63,911 nt of DNA from Thermus arciformis (GTDB taxonomy: Bacteria > Deinococcota > Deinococci > Deinococcales > Thermaceae). Shown here in pieces: positions 34,766 to 42,744 of the stretch. Below the pieces are notes generated by a model. It did not search any database and was not told the DNA's origin. It saw only the letters and a program-made list of their open reading frames with translations. The position numbers and the translations under genes were made by a program. Numbering within the stretch: the stretch's first letter is position 1; each line of letters begins with the position of its first letter. The stretch is from contig NZ_FNBC01000010.1 in the NCBI RefSeq assembly GCF_900102145.1, positions 1 to 63,911 of the forward strand, in the 5' to 3' direction.

Positions 34766-34775
34766 GGCTTGGGGC

Positions 34776-37442
34776 CTACTGCACCTGCACCCGGAGGGTG
34801 ATGGTGATCCTGGCGGCCGGGGGCATGAGGTCGGCGTCGGTGATGTTGCCGTCCCCGTTCGTGTCCACGCCCACGTAGACCGAGCCGCCCGTGGGCACGG
34901 AGGTGGGGGCGCTCGTGCTCCAGGTGACGCCGTCCGTGGAGTAGAGGACGGTGTAGGTGCCGCTGAAGCCCGTGGCCGTGGCGGAGACACTCACGAAGGT
35001 GGTGTAGGCGGGGATGGGGTCGGCGACGATCACCTTCTTGAGGTCCCCGGTGCCGATGTTCTCGGCGACGATGGTGTAGGTGAGGGTCTCCCCGGGGTAG
35101 GCCGTGAGCTTGTCCACGGACTTCTGGAGCCTGAGCTCCCCGCCCACGATGGTGGTGGTCTCCGTGGCGGCGTCCGTGGCCTCGTAGTCGTTGTCGGGGC
35201 TCCCCGTGGTCACGTCGCACCGGGCGGTCACCGTGTTCACGTCCACCCGCCCCACGGGCTCCCCGGCGGGCACCAGGACGCGGACGTAGATGGTCTGGGT
35301 GCCGCCGTTGGGGACCGCGTAAACGTCGGCCAGGGCGCTGTACCAGCTGGTGCCGTCCGTGGAGTACTGGTAGGTCCAGCCGTGGCTCCCGCCGTCCCCG
35401 GAGATGTCGCAGTAGGCCGGGGCGTTGGAGTTGTTGATGAGGGTGTGGGTGTAGGTGAGGGTGCCCGGGCTCGTCACGGTGCCGGAGCGGTCGGGGTCCA
35501 GCTGGACCTGGGCCAGGAGGTTCACGTTGACCGTGGAGCTGATGGTGTCGGAGACCGTGCCCACCGTGGTGCTGGTGGCGGTGAAGGACACGGGGTTAGC
35601 CCCGGGAGCAGTCCCGCTAGGCACGCTCACCGCCGCCACGAAGCAACGCTTCTGGTTGGGGTTGATCACGCCCGTGTTGGTCACGGGAGCGCTGTCGGGC
35701 GTGCCGTCGCAGTCCGTGTCCGGGTAGAAGACCGCGCTCCAGCCCGTGGGCACGCTGGCGGTGAGGGTGTAGTTGTCGGCGTTGTTCCCGGCGTTGTAGA
35801 CCTCAACGGGGAAGTAGACCGTCTGGCCGGGGTTGGCGCTCTGGGCAGGCGGGTTATCGTTGGTGGGGTCGCCGTCCCCAGCGAAGCCCCGTTGCGCCAG
35901 GTCCACTGCGTACCCCAGGAGCACCTGGCTCACCGTGTCCGTGGTGGTGTCCTGCTTACTCGGGTCGTTCGCGCTGGTGGCGGTGACGGTGAGGTTCACG
36001 GCCGAAGAGGTGGTGTAGTTCGCCGGGATGGCGCACTTCAGGGCGAAGTCGTAGGTGCCGCCCGCGGGGATGGGGCCCACGGGGCCGGAGATGGGGGTGG
36101 TGAGGTCGTCCGCCACCAGCTGGCAGGCCCAGCCCGAAGGCGCCCCGGAGAAGCTCAGGGTGAAGCTGTCCGCGGCGTTCCCGGTGTTCTTCAGGGTGTG
36201 GCGGAAGACCACCGTGGTGCCGGAGTAGGCGCTGGAGATGGTCTGGGTGTCGCCGCTGCGGGCCACGGTGTAGCCGCCCACGCTGTAGGAGCCGGAAGCC
36301 CCTGCCTCAGGGTACCCGTAGGGCCCCACGGCCACGTTGTAGCTCGCCCCCACGGTGTTGGTGGTGGTGTTGGTGGAGACGGTCTCGCCGGGGTCGTTGG
36401 CGTCCCCGTCGCCGTTGGCGTCAAACTGGACGGTGGCGGAGTTGGCGTAGCTCGTCCCGGCGCTGGCCGTGGAGGGCACCGTGGCGGTGAAGCTGAAGGT
36501 GTACTGGGCCCCCACGGGGAAGAAGGCCCCCGTGCCCTCAATGAGCATGCCGATCTTCACCGTGCCGTTTCCGGTCAGGGGGAGGGCCGAAGCGGTGAGG
36601 GTCTGCCAGCCCGCGCCGCTGTTGTAAATGATCTTCACCGTGCCCGCGCCCGCCGAGCCCGTGGGCATGGTGTTCACGGTGAGGCCCGTGGGGATGGTGT
36701 CGGCGATGAGGATGCCCGTCCTGGGCGTGCTGTCCACCGTCACCGGGATGCCGTAGGCCGCGCTTCCGCCCACGTTCTGGCCGCTGATGGTGTAGGTGAT
36801 GGTGCCTCCGGGGCTTGCGCTGCCCGCGGGGCTTGCCGCCTTGCTGGCGGTGAGGGCGGCGGCGGTGGTGGTCACGGCCCGGGCCCAGTTGTCGTTGTCG
36901 GTGATGGGGCTAGGGGCGGCGTTGGTGCCCGCGAGGTTCAGGTTCCCGTACTGCCCGCTCGTGGCGCTTGTGGGAATCGTGGCCACCACCAGGACGCAGG
37001 CGCTTTGGCCCATGCCCAGGGTGAGGCCCGTGATGGGCGTGTTCTCCCCGGCGTCCAGGGTGCCGTTGCAGTTGGTGTCCCGGTAGATGGTGGGGCTTAA
37101 AAGGTCAAAGTTGTCCGCGGTGCCCTGGACGGTGGAGAGGTTGATGGTGTCGGTGCCGTTGCCGTTGTTGGTCACCACGTAGTTGAAGACCACCTGCCCC
37201 CCGGGAAGGGCGTTTTTGGTCTGGCCCGGGGAAGCCTCGGTGCCGTCTGGCGTGATGGTGAAGGCGTAGACCTGCTGGACGAGGGTGGTCACCAGGTTGG
37301 ACGTGGTGGTGCGGGGCTGGTTCGCCGAGTCAATGTAGCTCGCCGAGGCCTGGTTTTGGATGGCCGTGCCCGCCGGGGTCATGGCGTAGGCCAGCCCCAG
37401 AACCAGGGCTACCAGAAGACCGATAAGACCTGCTCTTTGCAT
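34776..37442 (-). CDS. Exported Thr/Ser-rich DUF11 surface protein with calcium-type loops (888 aa)
   Basis: Signal peptide 1-20 (LIGLLVALVLGLAYA). The mature protein is unusually rich in Thr, Ser, Gly, Asn and Ala and poor in charge, unlike nearly everything else in the window. DUF11 modules are visible at the start (SPGGTITYTISGQNVGGSA) and the end (PGETLTYTIVAENIGTGDL). At least four Asp-rich loops look calcium-binding: DTNCNGTLDAGEN, DANGDGDANDPGE, DTDCDGTPDSA and DTNGDGNITDAD. GGAGGT stands seven bases before the ATG. It lies 14 bases after the 165-aa gene. Composition suits an extended, possibly glycosylated, surface fibre. Confidence 0.85.
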   Translation of the reverse strand: MQRAGLIGLLVALVLGLAYAMTPAGTAIQNQASASYIDSANQPRTTTSNLVTTLVQQVYAFTITPDGTEASPGQTKNALPGGQVVFNYVVTNNGNGTDTINLSTVQGTADNFDLLSPTIYRDTNCNGTLDAGENTPITGLTLGMGQSACVLVVATIPTSATSGQYGNLNLAGTNAAPSPITDNDNWARAVTTTAAALTASKAASPAGSASPGGTITYTISGQNVGGSAAYGIPVTVDSTPRTGILIADTIPTGLTVNTMPTGSAGAGTVKIIYNSGAGWQTLTASALPLTGNGTVKIGMLIEGTGAFFPVGAQYTFSFTATVPSTASAGTSYANSATVQFDANGDGDANDPGETVSTNTTTNTVGASYNVAVGPYGYPEAGASGSYSVGGYTVARSGDTQTISSAYSGTTVVFRHTLKNTGNAADSFTLSFSGAPSGWACQLVADDLTTPISGPVGPIPAGGTYDFALKCAIPANYTTSSAVNLTVTATSANDPSKQDTTTDTVSQVLLGYAVDLAQRGFAGDGDPTNDNPPAQSANPGQTVYFPVEVYNAGNNADNYTLTASVPTGWSAVFYPDTDCDGTPDSAPVTNTGVINPNQKRCFVAAVSVPSGTAPGANPVSFTATSTTVGTVSDTISSTVNVNLLAQVQLDPDRSGTVTSPGTLTYTHTLINNSNAPAYCDISGDGGSHGWTYQYSTDGTSWYSALADVYAVPNGGTQTIYVRVLVPAGEPVGRVDVNTVTARCDVTTGSPDNDYEATDAATETTTIVGGELRLQKSVDKLTAYPGETLTYTIVAENIGTGDLKKVIVADPIPAYTTFVSVSATATGFSGTYTVLYSTDGVTWSTSAPTSVPTGGSVYVGVDTNGDGNITDADLMPPAARITITLRVQVQ

Positions 37443-37456
37443 GCTCTAACCTCCTC

Positions 37457-37954
37457 TTACCTCACGATGGTCCTGAGGCTCACCATAACCTTGATCCCCT
37501 TGGGAAGAAGGGGGATGACCCAGCGCGCGTGGGTGTACTCCTCGGGCTTGACCTCAACCTCCTTCTCCACCTCCTTTCCGTTTTCCACCACCCGGATCCG
37601 CTTCTTGAGGGGGGGCTTGCCGAAGGTCTTCCCCCCGTCAAAGCTGAACTCGGGCGGCACGGCCGTCCCTCCCACCTGCAGGGGCTTGGCGCTCCCCTCC
37701 AGGTAGTAGGTCTCCTTGGGGATGGGGATGACGAGGCCCACCTGGCGGAGGTCGCCCTGGGCGCGGTTTTCCGCCACCAGGCGCCACTCCAGCACGTCCC
37801 CAGGCTTCACCGCCAGGGGGTTCTCCTCGTAGACCTCCTTGCCCTCCGCCACCTTGACCAAGTAGGCCCTCAGGTCCAGGGTGAGGGCCTGGGCCAGGGC
37901 CAAGGAAGCCAGGAGGGCGAGACCGAGGATGCGGATGAAGGCGTTTGCTCTCAT
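37457..37954 (-). CDS. Exported single DUF11-like domain protein (165 aa)
   Basis: Signal peptide LGLALLASLALAQA, then one DUF11-like domain: VKPGDVLEWRLVAENRAQGD, PEFSFDGGKTFGKPP and HARWVIPLLPKGIKV. It is the minimal version of the module repeated in the large proteins downstream and the first gene of the cluster, so it may be a subunit or cap of the same structure. The ATG at 37954 directly follows AGGAG without spacing, while TACAAT at 37970-37965 lies ten bases upstream, so initiation may be leaderless or nearly so. The much longer upstream-open frame is antisense to topA and is discarded. Confidence 0.82.
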   Translation of the reverse strand: MRANAFIRILGLALLASLALAQALTLDLRAYLVKVAEGKEVYEENPLAVKPGDVLEWRLVAENRAQGDLRQVGLVIPIPKETYYLEGSAKPLQVGGTAVPPEFSFDGGKTFGKPPLKKRIRVVENGKEVEKEVEVKPEEYTHARWVIPLLPKGIKVMVSLRTIVR

Positions 37955-37988
37955 CTCCTGGGGGATTGTATTTGGGGCCTGTGAAAGG

Positions 37989-38000
37989 CCTGTGAAAACC
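37989..38000 (-). promoter_or_regulatory. Shared 12-bp motif GGTTTTCACAGG upstream of the DUF11 locus
   Basis: The motif is preceded on its left by a near-copy (TTTCACAGGCC at 37978-37986), giving a short direct repeat in the 105-base divergent region between the DUF11 locus and topA. The same 12 bases recur at 34668. A -10-like TACAAT follows at 37970-37965. Confidence 0.4.
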
Positions 38001-38022
38001 CCCCACCGGGTAAGGGGGGCTC

Positions 38023-38052
38023 TTGACAGGGCGTTCCCAGGGCCCCTAAATA
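38023..38052 (+). promoter_or_regulatory. Promoter of topA, leaderless
   Basis: TTGACA (38023-38028) and TAAATA (38047-38052) are 18 bases apart. The ATG at 38060 is seven bases after the -10, so the transcript should start at the initiation codon. Confidence 0.72.
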
Positions 38053-38059
38053 GGGGGCG

Positions 38060-40528
38060 ATGCCGACCAAGAGGACGGAGGCCGCGGCCGGGAAGCGCCC
38101 CCGGGGAGGGGAAGAGGCCGCCACCTTGGTGGTGGTGGAGTCCCCGGCCAAGGCCAAGAGCATCCAGAAGATGTTGGGGCCCGGCTACGAGGTGCGGGCG
38201 AGCCGGGGCCACGTGGTGGACCTCCCCGAGCGGGAGCTGGGGGTGGACGTGGAGCGGGACTTCGCCCCCACCTACGAGGTGAAAAAGGACAAGAAGCCGG
38301 TGGTGGAGGAGCTCAAGAAGGCCGCCCAGGGCAAGCGGCTCCTCATCGCCACCGACCCCGACCGGGAAGGGGAGGCCATCGGCTGGCACGTGGCGAGGCT
38401 TCTGGGCCGCGACCCCAGGGAGCCCATAAGGGTAGAGTTCCACGAGATCACCCCGAAGGTGGTGCGCCAGGCGGTGGAGAGGCCCAGGCCCATTGACCAG
38501 AACCTGGTGGACGCCCAGCAGGCCCGGCGGGTCCTGGACCGCCTGGTGGGGTACAACCTCTCCCCCCTCCTCTCCTTGGAGTTCCGCAAGCGGGCCCTCT
38601 CCGCAGGCCGCGTGCAGAGCGTGGCCCTCCGGCTTCTGGTGGAGCGGGAGGAGGAGATTGAGGCCTTCCAAAAGGAGGAGTACTGGACCCTGAAGGGGGA
38701 GTTTCGGGTGGAGGGGAAGACCTTCCCCGCCCTCCTCCTCGAGGCCCAGGGGATGCGCCTCTGGACGGGCCAGGGGGAGAAGGAGGGGCGGCTTCACCTC
38801 AAGACCGAGGCCGAGGCCAAGGCCCTGGCGGAGGCCGTGGGCGGGCTCCCTTACCGGGTGGCCCGGGTGGAGGTGCAAAAGCGCCGCAAATCCCCCCCGC
38901 CCCCTTTCACCACCTCCACCCTGCAGCAGGCGGCCTCTAGCCGTCTGGGCTACACCGCAAGCCGCACCATGCGCATCGCCCAGCGCCTCTACGAGGGGGT
39001 GGACCTCCCGGAGGGCACCGTGGGCCTCATCACCTACATGCGCACGGACTCGGTGCGCGTCGCCCCGGAGGCTTTGGCCCTGGCCCGGGAGGTCATCGGG
39101 GAGGTCTTCGGCCCGGAGTACCTGCCGGAGGCCCCCAGGGTCTACAAGAACCGCAAGGAAGGGGTCCAGGACGCCCACGAGGCCATCCGGCCCACGGACC
39201 CGAGGCGCACCCCGGAAAGCGTCCGGCCTTACCTATCCCCGGAGGAGTACCGCCTTTATGAACTCATTTGGCGGCGCTTCCTGGCGAGCCAGATGAAGGA
39301 CGCCCTCTACGAGGTGACCTCCGTTCTCCTCGAGGACGAAGGCGCTCGCTACACCTTCCGCGCCTCGGGCTCGGTGCTCAGGTTTGAGGGCTACCTCAGG
39401 GCCTGGGGCCGGGAGGACGAGGAGGAGGCCCCCCCCGTGCCCGCCGTGCCCGAGGGGGCGCCTGCGGAACTCCTCCGGGCCATCCCCGAGCGGCACTTCA
39501 CCGAGCCCCCGCCCCGCTACACGGACGCCAGCCTGGTGAAGACCATGGAGGAGCTGGGCATCGGCCGCCCCTCCACCTACGCCCCCACCCTGGAAACCCT
39601 GGAGAAGCGGGGCTACATGGAAAGAAAGGGGCGCACCCTCCTCCCCACCCCCCTGGGGCGGCAGGTGACCCACTACCTCAAGGAGCGCTTCCCCCAGGTG
39701 GTGGCCTACGAGTTCACCGCCCGCATGGAGGACCGGCTGGACCAGGTGGAGGAGGGCAAGGCCCCCTGGCCCAAGGTGGTCTGGGAGTTTTACGAGCCCT
39801 TCTTGGGCGAGCTCGCCCAGGTGCCCAAGAAGACCTGCCCCAAGTGCGGTCGTCCGCTGGAGCTCAAGGTAAGCCGCTACGGCCAGTTCCTGGGGTGCAC
39901 GGGCTACCCCGAGTGCACCTACACCGAGCCCCTGGAAAAGCGGGAGGCCGAGCCCATCGGGGAGGCCTGCCCTAAGTGCGGAAGGCCCCTCCTGCGGAAG
40001 ACGGGGCGCTACGGGAGCTTCATCGCCTGCTCGGGCTACCCCGAGTGCGACTACACCCGGGACGACGGCCAGCCCACGGGCCACGCCTGTCCCAAGTGCG
40101 GGGGGCGCGTCCTGGAAAAGCGGAGCAAGCGGGGCAAGCCCTACTACAAGTGCGAGAACAACGCCTGCGACTTCCTCTCCTTCTACCCCCTCCTGGAGGA
40201 GCGCTGCCCTTCTTGCGGCTGGCCCCTGGTGGGCCGGGGAAAGAAGGCCTCCTGCATGAACCCCGCCTGCCCGGACCACGACCCCAGGCTGGTCCCCGCT
40301 AAGGCCCAGCCCAAGGGGAAATCCCGGGGGAAGACCCCCGCCCCGCCCTCGGACTGGGACGAGCTAAAAGCCTTCCTCCCTGGGCTACCCGAGGCCGAAA
40401 GGAAGGCGGTGGAGGCCTTGGCCCAAGGCCAGCCCCTCTCCCAGGAGGAGGCCAGGCTCGCCAAGCGGGCCCTCTTCAAGCTCCGCATGAGGAAGGGCCG
40501 GGCCAAGAAGGAGGTGGCCCGGGCCTAA
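38060..40528 (+). CDS. topA: DNA topoisomerase I (type IA)
   Basis: An 822-residue type IA topoisomerase that relaxes negative supercoils. A Toprim domain starts at VVVESPAKAKSIQKMLG (about 25-40) with the DPDREGEAIG metal motif near 98-107. The active-site tyrosine is in LITYMRTDSVRV near residue 325. Three or four C4 zinc-ribbon modules lie at about 590-745 (TCPKCGRPLELK, ACPKCGRPLLRK, ACPKCGGRVLEK, RCPSCGWPLVGR), then a basic tail. A 20-residue basic N-terminal extension precedes the Toprim fold. The promoter suggests a leaderless message. The stop codon overlaps the start of the cupin-like gene (TAATG). Confidence 0.95.
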   Translation: MPTKRTEAAAGKRPRGGEEAATLVVVESPAKAKSIQKMLGPGYEVRASRGHVVDLPERELGVDVERDFAPTYEVKKDKKPVVEELKKAAQGKRLLIATDPDREGEAIGWHVARLLGRDPREPIRVEFHEITPKVVRQAVERPRPIDQNLVDAQQARRVLDRLVGYNLSPLLSLEFRKRALSAGRVQSVALRLLVEREEEIEAFQKEEYWTLKGEFRVEGKTFPALLLEAQGMRLWTGQGEKEGRLHLKTEAEAKALAEAVGGLPYRVARVEVQKRRKSPPPPFTTSTLQQAASSRLGYTASRTMRIAQRLYEGVDLPEGTVGLITYMRTDSVRVAPEALALAREVIGEVFGPEYLPEAPRVYKNRKEGVQDAHEAIRPTDPRRTPESVRPYLSPEEYRLYELIWRRFLASQMKDALYEVTSVLLEDEGARYTFRASGSVLRFEGYLRAWGREDEEEAPPVPAVPEGAPAELLRAIPERHFTEPPPRYTDASLVKTMEELGIGRPSTYAPTLETLEKRGYMERKGRTLLPTPLGRQVTHYLKERFPQVVAYEFTARMEDRLDQVEEGKAPWPKVVWEFYEPFLGELAQVPKKTCPKCGRPLELKVSRYGQFLGCTGYPECTYTEPLEKREAEPIGEACPKCGRPLLRKTGRYGSFIACSGYPECDYTRDDGQPTGHACPKCGGRVLEKRSKRGKPYYKCENNACDFLSFYPLLEERCPSCGWPLVGRGKKASCMNPACPDHDPRLVPAKAQPKGKSRGKTPAPPSDWDELKAFLPGLPEAERKAVEALAQGQPLSQEEARLAKRALFKLRMRKGRAKKEVARA

Positions 40529-40791
40529 TGGAAAGCTTTAAGCTCCACCTCCTGCGCCTGGCCCGGGAAGGCCGGGTGGAGGTGCCGGGCCTCCCCCTTA
40601 GGGCCTACACCCTGAGGGCGGGGGAGGAGCGCGCCCAAGGGGCCTTTTACCTCCTTTTGGAAGGGGAGCTGGTCATTGACCTGCCGGAGGGGCGGTACCT
40701 TCACCTGCGGCGGGGGGAAGGGGCCTGGGTGAAGGAGCCCCACCGCCTCCTTCCCGTGGAGCGGGCGGTCCTCCTGGAGCTTCCGGCTTAG
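40528..40791 (+). CDS. Small cupin-like protein
   Basis: An 87-residue protein. RAYTLRAGEERAQGAFYLLL followed by GELVIDLPEGRYLHLRRGEG has the spacing of a cupin strand pair (gly-rich turn, small barrel), but canonical metal histidines are sparse. The ATG shares one base with the topA stop, so it is likely co-translated with topA. Its last 119 bases are antisense to the convergent VanW gene, whose C-terminal tail there is low-complexity. Function is unknown. Confidence 0.65.
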   Translation: MESFKLHLLRLAREGRVEVPGLPLRAYTLRAGEERAQGAFYLLLEGELVIDLPEGRYLHLRRGEGAWVKEPHRLLPVERAVLLELPA

Positions 40792-41857
40792 GCCCCACCA
40801 AATAGACCGCCCCCCAGGGGCGGTAGACGCTCACCACCTGGTCCTCCCGCACCTGCCCGTCCCGGTAGCGCACGGTGCGCCGCACCAACACCTTGGCCCC
40901 CTCGGCGGCGAAGTCCACCTGCTTGCGCACCCCCGGGGGCAAGGAGGGGTCCGGGATCTCCCTGGGGGGCAGGGGCGGCTTGCGCTCGGAGGCGAAGGGG
41001 CCTTCCCAGCGCACCTCCCGGTCCTTGGTGCCGAAGAGGTGGAAGCGGAGCCTGGTGCCCACCACGGAGCGCTGGACCAGGAGGTGCCCTGGGGTGTCGT
41101 TCAGGACCTTCAGGTCCTTGTAGGGCTGGAACACCGCCGCGTCCAGCCCCGGGGGCTTGTAGTAGGCCACCTGGTAGCTGTGGGCGTGCCGCTCCAGGAG
41201 GGGAAGCCCGGCGAAGAAGAAGGCCCGGAACAAGGTGGTGGAGACCTGGCAGACCCCGCCCCCCACCCCCTGCTCCGTGCGGTCCCCCACGATGACGAAG
41301 GCCTCCTTGTACCCCTCCTCCTCGGTCACGGGCCCCAGGGCCTCGTTGAAGGAAAAGGGCCCCGGGGGGATGAGGAGGCCGTCCAGCTTGGCCGAGGCCA
41401 GGAGGAGGTTGTGCCTCCGCTCGGGGCTCGAGCCCCTAAAGTCCGTCTCCCCCGTGGCCAGGTGTTCCCGCACCCCCAGGGCGTGGAGCTCCCGCAGGCT
41501 CGGGCTTGGGGGGAGGTAGCGCACGGGGAGGCGGAAGCTCTTCTTCCCCTGCGCCCGGGCCTCCCGGTAGGCGGCGAGGGCCTCCTTCTCCTCAAAGGCC
41601 AGGCCCTTCTTCTCCACCCCCCGCCATTTCCCCTCTTGGAAGACAAACCGGGGGGGACGGGGTTCGCGGGCGAGCTTCTTGAGGAGGGCCTTGAGCTCCC
41701 CTTCCGAGGCCACGGGGTAGCGCTGGACCCCGGTGTAGGTGCGGAGTTCCCCCTCCTCTATGACCTCCTCCTGAAGCACAAGGAGCGCCTCCAGGGCCGG
41801 AGGGCCGCCTTGCGCCAGGGAAAGGCCCAGGAGGAGGGCGAGGCTTAGCCGTTTCAT
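40673..41857 (-). CDS. VanW family exported protein with G5-like domain
   Basis: A 394-residue protein with signal peptide LSLALLLGLSLAQ. GPFSFNEALGPVTEEEGYKE, GGGVCQVSTTLFRAFFFAGL and HSYQVAYYKPPGLDAAVF are the strong VanW motifs. Residues about 300-350 (VRRTVRYRDGQV) resemble a G5 domain. The final 40 residues are Pro/Gly-rich and overlap the cupin-like gene in antisense, so the tail may be a recent extension beyond an ancestral stop. VanW proteins are linked to peptidoglycan but have no proven activity. TACCCT lies six bases before the ATG and a GTTTTTCACA motif at about 41890 lies further upstream. Confidence 0.87.
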   Translation of the reverse strand: MKRLSLALLLGLSLAQGGPPALEALLVLQEEVIEEGELRTYTGVQRYPVASEGELKALLKKLAREPRPPRFVFQEGKWRGVEKKGLAFEEKEALAAYREARAQGKKSFRLPVRYLPPSPSLRELHALGVREHLATGETDFRGSSPERRHNLLLASAKLDGLLIPPGPFSFNEALGPVTEEEGYKEAFVIVGDRTEQGVGGGVCQVSTTLFRAFFFAGLPLLERHAHSYQVAYYKPPGLDAAVFQPYKDLKVLNDTPGHLLVQRSVVGTRLRFHLFGTKDREVRWEGPFASERKPPLPPREIPDPSLPPGVRKQVDFAAEGAKVLVRRTVRYRDGQVREDQVVSVYRPWGAVYLVGPKPEAPGGPPAPREGGGGAPSPRPLPPAAGEGTAPPAGQ

Positions 41858-41917
41858 GGGGCGAGGGTACCACGGCTTGAGTCAAAGGGGTGTGAAAAAC
41901 CCCGAGCCCCTACACCT

Positions 41918-42036
41918 TGCGTTTGCAACATGGTATGGCCTGGCCAAGGCCCTCAAGGGGTTGCGCCTTCACAAGGGGTGCCGGGGGTAGGGCTTTTGGG
42001 GCTCCTGCTCTGGCCTGCGCCAGGGCATGGCACTTA
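41918..42036 (-). repeat. Full copy of the dispersed hairpin repeat after rsuA
   Basis: Read along the minus strand from the rsuA stop: TAAGTGCC, a hairpin (CCTGGCGCAGGCCAGAG region, 42009-42026), GGAGCCCCAAAAG, a GC-rich centre and TGTTGCAAACGCAA. This matches the copies at 11555-11762 element by element, with about 25 extra bases in the centre. The ACTTA at 42032-42036 supplies the rsuA stop codon. It occupies most of the 176-base gap to the VanW gene. Confidence 0.75.
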
Positions 42037-42744
42037 GGGGCGAAGCCCCACCGCCCGGTAGAGGGCCCCTTCCTCCGCCTCCGTGAGGGGGCGGGCCTCC
42101 CCCAAGGGGAGGTCGCCAAGCTCCAGGGGGCCCAGGGCCAGGCGCTTGAGGTAGAGGACCCGGTTCCCCCGGGCCTGGAACATGCGCTTCACCTGGTGGA
42201 AGCGCCCCTCCTTAAGCACCACCTCGGCCCAGGTGGGGTCTTCCAAGGGGTGTAGCTCGGCGGGGAGGGTCCTCTTGCCGTCTAGGATTAGGCCCTCCAG
42301 GAAGGCCTCCTGATCCCTAGGCTCCACGGGCCTTTCCAGGTGCACCAGGTAGCGCTTTTCCACCTTGTGCCGGGGGTGGGTGAGGCGGTGGAGGAGGAGG
42401 CCGTCCGTGGTGAAGAGCAAAAGCCCCTCGGCGTCCTTGTCCAGGCGGCCTACCGGGGAGAGGGCCCGGGTGGGGAAGCCCTGGAGGAGGGCGTAGACGG
42501 AAGGCCCCTCGGTCCGGCTCGTCACGAAGCCCCGCGGCTTGTGCAGGAGGACGTGGAGGTGGCGGCGCACCTCCAGGGGCCTTCCCTCCACCTCCAGGGA
42601 GGCCCCTTCCGGCACGTGGAAGCCGGGGTCCCGCACCACCTGGCCCAGGACCCGCACCCCCCCTCGGCGCACCAGCCGGGCCACCTCCTTGCGGCTTCCC
42701 AGGCCCAGCCGGGCGAGGAGCCTGTCCAGCCTTTCCCCTTTCAT
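42034..42744 (-). CDS. 16S rRNA pseudouridine synthase (RsuA/RluB family)
   Basis: A 236-residue enzyme with an N-terminal S4 RNA-binding domain (ERLDRLLARLGLGSRKEVAR) and a pseudouridine synthase domain. LSPVGRLDKDAEGLLLFTTDG contains the catalytic aspartate and GRFHQVKRMFQARGNRVLYL the C-terminal family motif. The size and motifs fit RsuA more than RluB, but the target uridine cannot be read from the sequence. The ATG overlaps the stop of a 46-codon ORF upstream (ATGA), and the stop lies in a repeat element. Confidence 0.88.
   Translation of the reverse strand: MKGERLDRLLARLGLGSRKEVARLVRRGGVRVLGQVVRDPGFHVPEGASLEVEGRPLEVRRHLHVLLHKPRGFVTSRTEGPSVYALLQGFPTRALSPVGRLDKDAEGLLLFTTDGLLLHRLTHPRHKVEKRYLVHLERPVEPRDQEAFLEGLILDGKRTLPAELHPLEDPTWAEVVLKEGRFHQVKRMFQARGNRVLYLKRLALGPLELGDLPLGEARPLTEAEEGALYRAVGLRP

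Noticed and set aside
37955-39178. Upstream extension of the 165-aa DUF11-like gene
   Set aside because: The extension is antisense to topA; the signal peptide at MRANAFIRILGLALL marks the true start.
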